DNA from: Maricaulis sp.
Lineage (GTDB): Bacteria > Pseudomonadota > Alphaproteobacteria > Caulobacterales > Maricaulaceae
DNA: 64,000 bases
Direction: 5' to 3'
Assembly: GCF_017643475.1 (NCBI RefSeq)
Contig: NZ_JAEPNI010000001.1
Coordinates: 682,001-746,000, forward strand
This document shows positions 17,888 through 26,456 of this stretch, in pieces. The stretch's first letter is position 1, and each line of letters begins with the position of its first letter. The notes beneath the pieces were generated by a model. It searched no databases and was not told where the DNA came from. It saw only the letters and a program-made list of their open reading frames with translations. The translations under genes were made by a program, and so were the position numbers.

Positions 17888-18658
17888 ATGACTCGTGTAA
17901 AGCCGCTTGAAGGTGTCCATAACTTCCGTAGTTTCCATGGCTATGAGGGCCTTGAAGGTGCTCGCGTGCGTGACGGACTGTACCGGTCCGGGCATTTCTC
18001 GCGCTCCTCCGAGGCTGACCGGGACTTCTTCAAATCCCTGGGCATCGCCGTTGTTGCCGATCTGCGCCGCCCGCGTGAGCGCGCGCTGGAACCGTCCAAC
18101 TGGGACGCGGCGCTGGGACTGCGGGTGATTGATTCAGATCATGATGATCACGATGAACCGCCGCATCTTCAGTTCATGCGCAAGGGCGATCTCTCTGCCG
18201 AGGCGGTGAAGGGCTATATGATGTCCGCCTATCGTCGCATCCCGATGGAAGAGGGCAATCAGGTCGTGTTCCGCGAGGCGTTCAAGGCGCTTGCCTCGGG
18301 TGAGGCCGATAATGGTTTCCTGGTGCATTGCGCAGCGGGCAAGGACCGGACGGGCATTTTCTGTGCGCTTGTCCTGGGTGAGCTGGGCGTGGGTTATGAC
18401 GTCGTCCGGGACGATTATGAGCTGACCAATTCCGCTGTTGATTATGACAGCCTGGTGCCCAAGGTGCAGGCGCGCATGCAGGACATGCTGGGCAAACAGG
18501 TCGACGAAGCGTCGCTGCGCACTTTCCTGGGTGTTGATGGCGCCCTGCTGGACGAGGCCTTTGCCACGATCGGCGATGTGGACCGCTATCTGCGTGAGAC
18601 ACTGGAAATCAGCGATGACGAGCGCGATGCGCTGCGCGCGCGCTGGCTGGAGCGGTGA
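17888..18658 (+). CDS. Protein-tyrosine/serine phosphatase family enzyme
   Basis: A 256-aa phosphatase of the tyrosine-phosphatase-like LipA/Y-phosphatase-3 group. It starts with the family opening LEGVHNFRSFHGYEG and the R-x-G-x-L-Y-R-S-G-H motif (VRDGLYRSGHF). It has the Asp-containing VVADLRRPRER and the P-loop HCAAGKDRTG with nucleophile Cys148. Such enzymes act on phosphotyrosine, phosphoserine or phosphoinositide substrates in the cytoplasm. The start at ATG 17888 fits the family length but has no good ribosome site; ATG 17825, with GCAGAGG before it and overlapping the upstream gene, is an alternative. The stop overlaps the pabB region. Confidence 0.9.
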   Translation: MTRVKPLEGVHNFRSFHGYEGLEGARVRDGLYRSGHFSRSSEADRDFFKSLGIAVVADLRRPRERALEPSNWDAALGLRVIDSDHDDHDEPPHLQFMRKGDLSAEAVKGYMMSAYRRIPMEEGNQVVFREAFKALASGEADNGFLVHCAAGKDRTGIFCALVLGELGVGYDVVRDDYELTNSAVDYDSLVPKVQARMQDMLGKQVDEASLRTFLGVDGALLDEAFATIGDVDRYLRETLEISDDERDALRARWLER

Positions 18659-18666
18659 CGCTGTCC

Positions 18667-19953
18667 ATGTCGGAAACCGTATCGCCGCCGCTTGCCAGGG
18701 TACTGCCCTGGCGTGACCCGCTGGCGGCTTTTTCAGGCTTTGAAACTGAACGCCTGTCGCTTCTCTTGCATGACGGCCAGAGCGGACGGGCCCGGATCTT
18801 TGCACGTCCCGACGTGGTGGTAAGCGGAGAGACCGGTTCCGCATTCGCAAGCTTTGCCGAGCGATTTCGCCAGATGGACAAGGGATTGTGGGCGGGTCTG
18901 TTCGGTTATGATCTTGCGGGGGCTTTTGAGCGTTTGCCGCGGCTGGACCCGGCGTGGCCGGTTCTGGCCATGGCGCATTATCCAGTCTGGGCCGAGCTGG
19001 ACCGTGATGCAAGCGAGATCCGGGTGCATGGTGAGCCGGGCGAAGCGGTCGAAGCGTTCATCGAAACGCTCTGCCGATCCTATCGCGCCCTGCCCCTCCC
19101 GGGGGAAAAGGCCAGCTGGTCCGCAAACTGGGCACGGGATGTCTATCTGGATGCAGCGCGACGGGCCCGAGATTATGTGCACGCGGGTGACGTCTTCCAG
19201 GTGAACCTGTCCCAGCGTTTCACTTCAGAACTCGCCAGCGGCGATCATCCCTATGCGGTTTTCGAGCGCCTGTGCGCCGCCAGCCCGGCCCCGCACGCGG
19301 CCTATCTGCGCCTGTCGGATGACGAGGTCGTGCTGACCAACTCTCCCGAACGTTTCATCTCGGTGCGGGAAGGGCAGGTGGAGAGCCGTCCGATCAAGGG
19401 AACCCGGCCGCGCCTCGATGATCCGGAAGCTGACGCAAAGATGCACCGAGAACTCGCTGTGTCTCGCAAGGACCAGGCGGAAAATCTGATGATCGTGGAT
19501 CTGATGCGTAATGACCTGTCGCGTGTCTGTGAACCGGGATCGGTCGCAGTGCCGCGCCTGTGTGAGGTCGAGAGTTTTGCCAATGTGCACCATCTTGTGT
19601 CGGACGTTACCGGCCGGCTGCGCAGCGACTGTGACCTGGTGGATCTGATGCAGGCGAGTTTCCCGCCTGGATCCATCACCGGAGCGCCCAAGGTCCGCGC
19701 GATGGAAATCATCAGCGAGCTGGAAGGTGAGGCGCGCGGTCCCTATTGCGGTGCGCTGGGCTGGATGACACCGGATGGTGAAATGGATCTCAATGTGATG
19801 ATCCGCACGGCCTCCCTGCGACGGCAAGATGATCGTTGGAGCGCGGAGATCCGCTCTGGCGGTGGTGTCGTCGCTGACAGTGATCCGGACGCCGAGTATG
19901 AAGAGACGCTGGCCAAGGCCTCGGCCCTGAAGGCCGCGATGGGGGCGTCATGA
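18667..19953 (+). CDS. pabB: Aminodeoxychorismate synthase component I
   Basis: A 428-aa chorismate-binding enzyme of the PabB/TrpE superfamily. The C-terminal half contains the conserved block order DVFQVNLSQRF, SPERFISV, SRPIKGTRPR, KDQAENLMIVDLMRNDLSRVC, the PPGSITGAPKVRAMEII signature and IRSGGGVVADSDP. The PIKGTRPR motif has Lys, the PabB hallmark. With a glutamine amidotransferase (PabA/TrpG, not in this window) it makes 4-amino-4-deoxychorismate for folate. The start could also be GTG 18655, which overlaps the phosphatase stop; I take ATG 18667. Its stop overlaps the pabC start by ATGA, indicating translational coupling. Confidence 0.93.
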   Translation: MSETVSPPLARVLPWRDPLAAFSGFETERLSLLLHDGQSGRARIFARPDVVVSGETGSAFASFAERFRQMDKGLWAGLFGYDLAGAFERLPRLDPAWPVLAMAHYPVWAELDRDASEIRVHGEPGEAVEAFIETLCRSYRALPLPGEKASWSANWARDVYLDAARRARDYVHAGDVFQVNLSQRFTSELASGDHPYAVFERLCAASPAPHAAYLRLSDDEVVLTNSPERFISVREGQVESRPIKGTRPRLDDPEADAKMHRELAVSRKDQAENLMIVDLMRNDLSRVCEPGSVAVPRLCEVESFANVHHLVSDVTGRLRSDCDLVDLMQASFPPGSITGAPKVRAMEIISELEGEARGPYCGALGWMTPDGEMDLNVMIRTASLRRQDDRWSAEIRSGGGVVADSDPDAEYEETLAKASALKAAMGAS

Positions 19954-20780
19954 CAGTCTGGATAAACGGCGATTGGCGCGATGACGCCGCGGTTTCATAT
20001 CGTGATCGAGGCTTCACCCTGGGTGATGGCCTGTTCGAGACCATCGCGGTTGAACGGGGTGTGGCGCTGGGGTTGGAGCGACATATCGAACGCCTGCGCT
20101 CCAGCGCTGACGCGCTGGGCCTGGCCGATCCGCTCGCGGGGATCGATCTCGCGGGGTTGATCGGGCAAGGCGCACAGGCATCCGGCCTGGCCAGCGCAGT
20201 GGCGCGTTTCTCGGTTTCCGCCGGATTGTCCGCGCGAGGGCTGGAGCGCGCGGACCAGCCTGAGCTGACCCGGGTGCTGCAGTTTTCCGGGCGGCCCCAG
20301 TCAGCCAAAAGCATCAACCTCGCCCTTGCGGATATCAGGCGCTCGCCGACCTCGCCGTCAGCGCGTTTCAAGACATTGAGCTACGCCGACAACATCTTCG
20401 CTCGCCGCCAGGCCTGCGCTGCAGGTGCTGACATGGCGGTGTTGCTGGACGATGATGGCCGGGTCTCCGGTGGCGATTGTGCCAATCTCTACTGGGCCGT
20501 GGATGGGCAACTCCATACGCCGGCACTTGCCTGTGCGGTGCTGCCGGGAACGGTCCGCGCGTCTCTGCTTGCACAGCTGGATCTGAATGAAGTATCGGCG
20601 TCGCTGTCTGACCTGGCTTCAGCAGACTCGATTTTTGTCAGTAATGCGGTGATGGGCGTGGTTCCGGTATCCGGTCTCGACGGCAAAAAGCTCACTGTGG
20701 ATCACGCCCTGCTGGAGACGCTGCGCGAGGCCCTGGCTCAGGACCGCGATACTACGATCGAGCGGCGCGGGCGCAGGTAG
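19950..20780 (+). CDS. pabC: Aminodeoxychorismate lyase (aminotransferase class IV)
   Basis: A 276-aa fold-type-IV PLP enzyme. It has the N-terminal WINGDW and SYRDRGFTLGDGLFETI blocks, the PLP lysine Lys141 in RFKTLSYADNIFARR, and the phosphate-binding LPGTVRASLL and SNAVMGVVPV near the end. It releases pyruvate and 4-aminobenzoate from aminodeoxychorismate, the step after PabB, with which it is coupled (ATGA overlap). Branched-chain aminotransferases share the fold, but the pairing with pabB decides the call. Its last 43 bp overlap the 3' end of the convergent TadE-like gene. Confidence 0.9.
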   Translation: MTVWINGDWRDDAAVSYRDRGFTLGDGLFETIAVERGVALGLERHIERLRSSADALGLADPLAGIDLAGLIGQGAQASGLASAVARFSVSAGLSARGLERADQPELTRVLQFSGRPQSAKSINLALADIRRSPTSPSARFKTLSYADNIFARRQACAAGADMAVLLDDDGRVSGGDCANLYWAVDGQLHTPALACAVLPGTVRASLLAQLDLNEVSASLSDLASADSIFVSNAVMGVVPVSGLDGKKLTVDHALLETLREALAQDRDTTIERRGRR

Positions 20781-21277
20781 AAAATCTCGCTGATATCGAA
20801 ATGGCTCATGCCCAGTTGCGAAAACAGGGTGTGATAGCGGTATTCGACCTCGACCATGATGACCGAGCGATTGGTCTGCAAAACGCCGTTGGGCGTGCTC
20901 ACCGAACTGCCTTCGGCCAGGGGAGCCATGCCGGAGGCATCACTCCACTGGACCTCGACATCGCCATCGCCATCCATCAACAGCGAGCTGACGCGCAATT
21001 GCAGCGGGCCGGAATCAAAGGGCACGATGATGGCGTTTCCGGCATTGAGAATATCGACAATCTCGTCATCGGTGATCACGTCGTCCTGGGCGATGAGGTC
21101 GGCAATCGCGCTGGCCGTGCTGGTGATCTTGCGATCAATCGACAGGGCAAGCGAGACCTCGACCGAACCGAGATAGATGATCAGCATCAGCGGCGCGATA
21201 ATGGCAAACTCGACCGCAGAGATGCCACGTTCATCTCGCTGGAAGCGTTTGAGGAGGCTGGAAAGGTGATCAATCAT
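20738..21277 (-). CDS. TadE-like minor pilin of the Tad pilus
   Basis: A 179-aa pseudopilin. It has a short basic leader, then RDERGISAVEFAIIAPLMLIIYLGSVEVSLAL: Gly followed by a hydrophobic helix with Glu at +5, the site processed by the CpaA-type prepilin peptidase. The rest is periplasmic (VEVEYRYHTLF near the end). TadE/TadF-like proteins are needed for Flp pilus assembly. It is the last gene of a three-gene leftward set and overlaps the upstream TadE-like gene by 8 bp. Its 3' end overlaps pabC by 43 bp antisense. Confidence 0.85.
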   Translation of the reverse strand: MIDHLSSLLKRFQRDERGISAVEFAIIAPLMLIIYLGSVEVSLALSIDRKITSTASAIADLIAQDDVITDDEIVDILNAGNAIIVPFDSGPLQLRVSSLLMDGDGDVEVQWSDASGMAPLAEGSSVSTPNGVLQTNRSVIMVEVEYRYHTLFSQLGMSHFDISEIFYLRPRRSIVVSRS

Positions 21278-21815
21278 CGAACGGCTCGTTTCTGAAGACG
21301 GTCGCAGACGTGATCAGGCGCTGATTGTTTTCCATGTTGGACATGCCGATCCCGAAAGAGGGGGTCATCAGCGACCAGCGATAAAAGACACGCACCAGAA
21401 CAATGTCGCCGGCATCACCCGGGTCCCAGCCGAAGCCGGCGGAATCCAGCGAGCCGTCTTCCTGCACCGGGCTGGACTGATCGACATCACCGAAATCCTG
21501 AAAGACCTGCACGTCGATCGACAGGCGATCGCAATTGCCGATGACATCGATCCGCGCACAGATCTCGTCCAGGAAGGTTTCGCGTGTCGTGCCGCCGCTC
21601 TGGGCCTGGCCCGTGCGGATTTGGCGCGCGGTTTCCAGCACGGCGTTTTCCAGAACCGTGCCCGTGAAAAAGACCGCCGCGACTTCCAGCATGGCGAACA
21701 GCAGGAAGAAGAAAGGTGCCGCGATCAGCGCAAACTCGACAGCGGTGGCGCCGTCCTCATTGCGCAGGGCACGTCTCAGCCTTGCTTTCACGCTGTTGGA
21801 AACACGCTTGAACAT
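21270..21815 (-). CDS. TadE-like minor pilin of the Tad pilus (second copy)
   Basis: A 181-aa pseudopilin: basic leader (FKRVSNSVKARLRRALRNE), then DGATAVEFALIAAPFFFLLFAMLEVAAVFF, again Gly followed by a helix with Glu at +5. The periplasmic part has two Cys (DEICARIDVIGNC) that may pair, and the end (LVRVFYRWSLM) resembles TadE-type pilins. I use ATG 21815 with an upstream GGGA; the longer frame to 22001 only overlaps the preceding gene. It begins 5 bp after the stop of the upstream pilus gene. Confidence 0.87.
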   Translation of the reverse strand: MFKRVSNSVKARLRRALRNEDGATAVEFALIAAPFFFLLFAMLEVAAVFFTGTVLENAVLETARQIRTGQAQSGGTTRETFLDEICARIDVIGNCDRLSIDVQVFQDFGDVDQSSPVQEDGSLDSAGFGWDPGDAGDIVLVRVFYRWSLMTPSFGIGMSNMENNQRLITSATVFRNEPFDD

Positions 21816-21819
21816 GGGT

Positions 21820-22281
21820 CTAGTTCCCGGCGTCGTCTTCCCCGAGCGCGGCATTGGCCGTCGCCAGGCGATCCAGCTGCTGGTCTCCCAGCGCATCCGT
21901 GCGGGCCGTGTCATCACCCACACGCGGGATCTCGTCACAGACATCGCCACACGACAGGGTGAAGCGGTTCGGGCCGCGGAACATGGCGACCTGGTTGTCA
22001 TTATGATTGCTGACCACGATCTCGGACTCGTAGATCACCCGGCCGATACGATCGATGGCGATGACATTGGTCCGGCCCTGCAGGCGGCCGGTCAGGATCA
22101 GCGTGCGACCATCATGAACCAGCGCATCCGCGATGGAGGGATTGCCGACGACAACAGCGCTGGCCGTACCGGGCAGGCGAATGACTTCGGCATGCTCGGC
22201 GGCGAGGATCACTTCATCAGCCCAGCTTGCGCTGAGGCTTGTGCAGGCCAGAGTTAAGGCGATTGCGAACTGGCGGATCAT
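21820..22281 (-). CDS. Periplasmic pilus-assembly protein with a CpaC/secretin N-terminal-like domain
   Basis: A 153-aa exported protein: signal peptide (RQFAIALTLACTSLSASWA), then a single domain EVIRLPGTASAVVVGNPSIADALVHDGRTLILTGRLQGRTNVIAI. This is the same fold seen at the N-terminus of the secretin CpaC (compare VVHLPVDVADVLVTNPEVVDAV in the CpaC of this locus). A short Cys-containing tail follows (LSCGDVCDEI). It has no secretin domain, so it probably works beside the CpaC channel. ATG 22281 with GGAAG upstream. It is the first gene of the leftward pilus set, divergent from pilA. Confidence 0.8.
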   Translation of the reverse strand: MIRQFAIALTLACTSLSASWADEVILAAEHAEVIRLPGTASAVVVGNPSIADALVHDGRTLILTGRLQGRTNVIAIDRIGRVIYESEIVVSNHNDNQVAMFRGPNRFTLSCGDVCDEIPRVGDDTARTDALGDQQLDRLATANAALGEDDAGN

Positions 22282-22555
22282 GATCGGCTTCCAATCTCGT
22301 GGTGATCGAATGTTGGCAGCCAGTGTCCCTCGCGCGCGTAAATCTTTCATAAACAGGGCTGTTTCGTTTATTTACAGTCTTTAAAGAACTCATTTTGTGT
22401 TTGTTAACTATAAGCCACGTTGCTGCGTGTATAGATTTTGTTAAGTACGTGTTTTTACTAAATCGAAATTCTTCCCGTGTTTAGTTGGCATCGTTCAGGA
22501 GGGGTCGGGACGGATCGGCTCCTGATGGTGAGGTACCTTAACGGGAGTAATAAAA
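22282..22555. promoter_or_regulatory. AT-rich divergent promoter region between the minor-pilin set and pilA
   Basis: 274 bp, clearly more AT-rich than its surroundings. It contains several TTAA motifs, including TTAA at 22381 and 22441; the latter is followed after 7 bp by TTTT, a degenerate CtrA-like TTAA-N7-TTAA. pilA is CtrA-activated in Caulobacter, so control by CtrA is plausible but not shown. An ACGGGAGTAA ribosome site precedes pilA. Confidence 0.5.
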
Positions 22556-22714
22556 ATGAAATTCGTTTCTCGCTTTTTTAAAGATGAATCTGGTGCAACG
22601 GCCATCGAGTACGGCCTGATCGCAGCCCTGATTGCAGTCGTCATTATCGGCGCTGTAACCGCACTTGGCGCTGGCGTATCCGGCAACATGCAGACGGTTG
22701 CTGACGCGCTCTAA
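22556..22714 (+). CDS. pilA: Flp-type (type IVb) major pilin PilA
   Basis: A short 52-aa gene. The leader MKFVSRFFKDESG ends in Gly13, then ATAIEYGLIAALIAVVIIG begins the mature pilin with Glu at +5 and Tyr at +6, the exact Flp processing signature. The mature subunit would be 39 residues, mostly one hydrophobic helix. GGGAG lies 10 bp before the ATG, and a strong terminator follows 28 bp after the stop, so pilA can be expressed far above the downstream cpa genes. The position upstream of cpaA matches Caulobacter. Confidence 0.95.
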   Translation: MKFVSRFFKDESGATAIEYGLIAALIAVVIIGAVTALGAGVSGNMQTVADAL

Positions 22715-22742
22715 GTGAGACGCACTTAGCGAACTACGGAAT

Positions 22743-22774
22743 GAGCCGCCCAATCGGGCGGCTCTTTTCTTTTG
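22743..22774 (+). terminator. Rho-independent terminator after pilA
   Basis: A perfect 9-bp stem (gagccgccc / gggcggctc, loop aatc) followed by ttttcttttg. It separates the highly expressed pilin from the cpa operon and may let part of the transcription through. Confidence 0.9.
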
Positions 22775-22837
22775 TGCCAACGGAAGATTAAGCCTTGCCG
22801 TTGCACTCTCCCGGCAGACACGCCAGTCGGGGACAAA

Positions 22838-23335
22838 ATGATTATTCAGATTACTTCACTTGTATTTGCCGGTCTTTTGATCGCGGGCGCGCTCAGCGAT
22901 GCCTGGCGCTACAAGATCCCGAACTGGCTGAGCGGTGCCCTGCTGGTGCCGTTCATCATCGCTGTCATCCTCAATTTTCCCGGCTGGGGCGCGCTCGGTC
23001 TGCACCTGGCGACCGGAGTTGGGGCGCTGGTGCTGGGCATGCTGATTTTTGCGGCCGGCTGGTGGGGCGGCGGGGATGCCAAGATGTTCGCCGCTGCCGC
23101 CTTCATGTACGGCTGGCCGCTGGGCATGAGCTTCCTGTTCTACACGGCTCTGGCTGGTGGCGGACTGGTCCTGGTGCTGATCGCCTTGCGTCACACGCTT
23201 CCCGCGTTTCCGGCCCTGGCCAAACACACACCTGGAACAGCCCTGGTGCAGGGGGCTCCGGTGCCGTACGGGATTGCAATTGCGATCGCCGGCCTGTTGC
23301 TGATGCCGCAAACCGGTCTGCTTTCAACTTTTTGA
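22838..23335 (+). CDS. cpaA: Prepilin peptidase CpaA (TadV type)
   Basis: A 165-aa polytopic inner-membrane aspartyl protease. The two catalytic aspartates are visible: one in GALSDAWRYKIPN after helix 1, and one in the GGGDAKMF motif after helix 3 (the GxGD signature). About five hydrophobic helices, short compared with PilD because the N-methyltransferase part is absent, as usual for CpaA/TadV. It cleaves PilA and the TadE-like pilins. ATG 22838 has CGGGGACA upstream. A small hairpin (agcgcattcgcgct, near 23363) lies in the 115-bp gap before cpaB. Confidence 0.93.
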   Translation: MIIQITSLVFAGLLIAGALSDAWRYKIPNWLSGALLVPFIIAVILNFPGWGALGLHLATGVGALVLGMLIFAAGWWGGGDAKMFAAAAFMYGWPLGMSFLFYTALAGGGLVLVLIALRHTLPAFPALAKHTPGTALVQGAPVPYGIAIAIAGLLLMPQTGLLSTF

Positions 23336-23450
23336 CGAGTTATTCGAAAATCGCATTTTAGAGCGCATTCGCGCTTTAGTATTAACGTCACTTTGAGGAA
23401 TTCAGCGTCTCATCGCAATCGTATTCGTGCGTCGAGAGGTTTGGAGTTCC

Positions 23451-24278
23451 ATGAACGCGCTTCGTATTGGCATTCTGGCAGCAGCAGCCGTGGCAGCGAT
23501 TGCCGTGGCATTTTTCGTGCGTCAGGCAATGACCGTTGAAGAGCCGCAGCTTGCCCAGGTTGAGCAGCGACCGGCCACTCGTATCCTCGCCGCACGCCGG
23601 GATATCAATGTCGGTGAGCGCGTCAGCGCCAGCGACTTCTACTGGCAGTCCTGGCCCGAAGAGGCCGTCTCCGCCGGTTACATCGTCGAAAACAGCGGTC
23701 AGGATGCGTCCGAGTTTGCGGGTGCAGTGGTCCGCTCCGCCATTCGCCAGGGTGAGCCGGTCACCGGTCGTCGCCTGGTCCAGCAGGGCGATGCAGGCTT
23801 CATGTCTGCGGTCCTGTCTCCGGGCATGCGCGCTGTTGCTGTACCGACATCGGCCGAGACGGGCGCGGGCGGGTTCATCCTGCCCAATGACCGTGTCGAT
23901 GTGATTGTCTCCTTCCAGCAGGAAAACGAGGAAACCCGTCGCCGCGAATTCGTCGCCCAGACTGTTGTCGAGAATGCTCGCGTTCTGGCGATCGACCAGA
24001 CCTATGCAGATGAAGAGGGTGAGGGCACTGTGGTTGGTGAGACCGCGACGCTGGAGCTGACCTCAGCCCAGGCCCGCGCTGTTTCCCTGGCCGTGGCCCA
24101 GGGCGAGGTCACCCTGGTCCTGCGCGCGCTTGAAGACACGACCACCGGACCGTCGCTGGTTTCCGGTGGCGAGAATGTCGCCGCCTCGGTCGGCAATTCC
24201 GATGATGATGAAAGCCGCCGCGTCACCCTGATCCGTTACGGACGGGCACAGACGCTGGCCCTGGCAGGTGGCGAGTGA
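23451..24278 (+). CDS. cpaB: Flp pilus assembly protein CpaB (RcpC family)
   Basis: A 275-aa protein: one N-terminal membrane helix (LRIGILAAAAVAAIAVAFFV), then the SAF/BON-like domain typical of CpaB (ILAARRDINVGERVSASDFYWQSWP), followed by the RcpC region (MRAVAVPTSAETGAGGFILPNDRVDVIVS, and VTLVLRALED). It is periplasmic and works with the secretin CpaC. ATG 23451 with GGAG upstream. The stop overlaps the possible GTG start of cpaC. Confidence 0.93.
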   Translation: MNALRIGILAAAAVAAIAVAFFVRQAMTVEEPQLAQVEQRPATRILAARRDINVGERVSASDFYWQSWPEEAVSAGYIVENSGQDASEFAGAVVRSAIRQGEPVTGRRLVQQGDAGFMSAVLSPGMRAVAVPTSAETGAGGFILPNDRVDVIVSFQQENEETRRREFVAQTVVENARVLAIDQTYADEEGEGTVVGETATLELTSAQARAVSLAVAQGEVTLVLRALEDTTTGPSLVSGGENVAASVGNSDDDESRRVTLIRYGRAQTLALAGGE

Positions 24279-24289
24279 GGTTGCTGGTC

Positions 24290-25756
24290 ATGTTTCGCGC
24301 GTTAGTCCTCTCCCTGTTCGCGACTGCCCTGGTGGCTCCGGCCTGGGCCCAGCCCGCCGGTACCGAGCGTGGCAATACGATGCAGGTCTATATCCGCGAG
24401 CCGGGTGAAGGTCCGGTCTCGGAAGATCTCGATCTGCCGCTCAACAAGGCTGCCGTGGTTCATCTGCCGGTTGATGTCGCTGATGTCCTGGTCACCAATC
24501 CGGAAGTCGTTGATGCCGTCGTTCGTACGCCGCGCCGCGCCTATCTGATGGGCATGGGTATCGGCCAGACGAACGCATTCTTCTTTGATGCCAATGGCCA
24601 GCTGATCCTGGATCTGGACCTGCGCGTCGAGCGCGATCTCGCACCGCTGCAGGACTCCATGAACCGTTTCCTGCCGGACGCGCGTGTCCAGGTCGAGGCG
24701 ATGAATGACCACATTGTCCTGTCCGGCTCTGTACCCAACGCCATGGCCGCTGATACGGCGATGCAGATCGCCCAGCGCTGGGTCGAGGATCCGGAGCACA
24801 TTCTCTCCATGCTGGAGATCGAGGCGCGTGAACAGGTGATGCTGAAAGTCCGCATCGTCGAGATGGAACGTACCATCGTGCGCCAGCTGGGCATCAACCT
24901 GTCCGCCGGCGCGACCAGTGGCGAGTTCGATGTCCGTGTTGCGACTGATCACGAGTTTTCTCTCGCGGGCCGTTTCCTGCGGGGCGCCCAGACGGCATTT
25001 GACTGGGTCAATGGCGATCCCGGCAATGGTGTGAACAACGTCTCCGGCCTGTTGCAGGCGATGGAGCGTGTCGGACTGGTGCGTACCCTGGCCGAGCCGA
25101 ACCTGGTGGCGATCACCGGCGAGAGCGCGAACTTCCTGGCAGGTGGAGAATTCCCGGTGCCGGTCGGTCGTGACCGCGATGGCAATATCATCATCGAGTA
25201 CAAGTCCTTTGGTGTCGGCCTGGGCTTTACGCCGGTCGTCTTGTCGGAAGGCCGTATCTCCATGCGCATCTCCACCGAGGTGTCGGAGCTGACGACCCAG
25301 GGTGCACTGAGCTTCAATGAAGGTCAGGTCACTGACGACAACGGCGAAGTCGTTGGTGTTCTGGAAGGTCTGACCATTCCGGCGCTCAGCGTGAATCGGG
25401 CCGAGACGACGGTCGAGTTGCCTTCCGGTGGCAGCCTGGTCCTGGCCGGTCTGATCCAGGAAGAAACGCGTCAGAACCTGGACGGTGTTCCGGGTGTCCA
25501 GAACCTGCCGGTTCTGGGAGCGCTGTTCCGCTCGCGCGATTTCGAGAACGAAGAAACCGAACTGGTAGTCCTGGTCACGCCTTACCTGGTGGACCCGGCC
25601 AATCCGAACGATCTGCAAACCCCCGCGGATGGTTTCCAGACAGCATCAGAAGCCGAGACGCTGCTGTTTGGTCGCCTTAACCGCGCCTATTCGGTTCCGG
25701 GTTCCGACACGGGTGACCGTGGCTGGAGTGGCCCGATCGGGTTCCTGTTCGACTAG
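24290..25756 (+). CDS. cpaC: Flp pilus secretin CpaC (RcpA)
   Basis: A 488-aa outer-membrane secretin. Signal peptide FRALVLSLFATALVAPAWAQ, an N-terminal domain with VVHLPVDVADVLVTNPEVVDAV, a BON-type domain near residues 120-180 (VQVEAMNDHIVLSGSVPN), then the secretin pore from about 215 to 440 with RTLAEPNLVAITGESANFLAGGEFPVPV and VPGVQNLPVLGALFRS. It forms the channel for the pilus through the outer membrane. I take ATG 24290 (GTGAGG upstream); GTG 24275, overlapping the cpaB stop, is possible. Confidence 0.95.
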   Translation: MFRALVLSLFATALVAPAWAQPAGTERGNTMQVYIREPGEGPVSEDLDLPLNKAAVVHLPVDVADVLVTNPEVVDAVVRTPRRAYLMGMGIGQTNAFFFDANGQLILDLDLRVERDLAPLQDSMNRFLPDARVQVEAMNDHIVLSGSVPNAMAADTAMQIAQRWVEDPEHILSMLEIEAREQVMLKVRIVEMERTIVRQLGINLSAGATSGEFDVRVATDHEFSLAGRFLRGAQTAFDWVNGDPGNGVNNVSGLLQAMERVGLVRTLAEPNLVAITGESANFLAGGEFPVPVGRDRDGNIIIEYKSFGVGLGFTPVVLSEGRISMRISTEVSELTTQGALSFNEGQVTDDNGEVVGVLEGLTIPALSVNRAETTVELPSGGSLVLAGLIQEETRQNLDGVPGVQNLPVLGALFRSRDFENEETELVVLVTPYLVDPANPNDLQTPADGFQTASEAETLLFGRLNRAYSVPGSDTGDRGWSGPIGFLFD

Positions 25757-25767
25757 TGGAGTTGGTG

Positions 25768-26436
25768 ATGGTGTCGAAGAAGATGTTCAAAGCCTCGCTG
25801 ATGGCCCTCGTGATCAGCACCGGTCTTGCCGGCTGCGCCACGACCGCGACCGATCTGGACCTGCCGCAGGCAACTGCGCGTGCCGAGACCTATCGCAGTG
25901 AGTTTGTTGTTGATCCGCGGGACAACGGCCTGACCTGGGCGCAGCAGAGCCAGCTGGCGATGATCGCTGACGAATACAAGGCCCGTGGCCATGGTCCGCT
26001 GGTGATCAGCTATCCGCAGGGTGCCGCCAATGAGCAGGCCGCCATGCACGCCATCGCCGAGGCCCGCAACTACTTCTATGCGGCTGGCCTGGACTGGCGA
26101 CAGATCGAAGGTGGCGCCTATCTGGCAAACGGTGCCGGCAATGGCGCCCTGGTCTTTTCCTTTACGCGTTACGAGGCCGTCGCTCCGAATTGTGATGGCT
26201 GGAACAATCTCGCCATGGATCTGGACAACCGGCATTCGCGCCGGTTCGGCTGTTTCATGGCGGCAAACCTGGCGGCAACCATCGCGGATCCCCGCGACCT
26301 GGTGGCGCCACGCACCATGGATGCCCCAGATGGAGAGCGTCGCCAGACGGTTCTCGATCGCTATCGGGCAGGCCAGTCAACCGCAAGCGAACGCAGCGAC
26401 TATGAAAGTGGTGCTGTCTCGCAGGTCGGAAACTAA
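25768..26436 (+). CDS. cpaD: Pilus assembly lipoprotein CpaD
   Basis: A 222-aa protein with a lipoprotein signal peptide and lipobox (STGLAGC), so it is lipid-anchored, probably in the outer membrane. The rest shows the CpaD pattern: QSQLAMIADEYKARGHGPLVISYP, a helix, GCFMAANLAATIADPRDLVAPR and DRYRAGQ near the end. CpaD is thought to pilot or stabilise the CpaC secretin. ATG 25768, with GGAG 6 bp upstream, is preferred over the GTG that overlaps the cpaC stop. Confidence 0.93.
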   Translation: MVSKKMFKASLMALVISTGLAGCATTATDLDLPQATARAETYRSEFVVDPRDNGLTWAQQSQLAMIADEYKARGHGPLVISYPQGAANEQAAMHAIAEARNYFYAAGLDWRQIEGGAYLANGAGNGALVFSFTRYEAVAPNCDGWNNLAMDLDNRHSRRFGCFMAANLAATIADPRDLVAPRTMDAPDGERRQTVLDRYRAGQSTASERSDYESGAVSQVGN

Positions 26437-26456
26437 GGGGGCGAAAGGAGCGAGAT

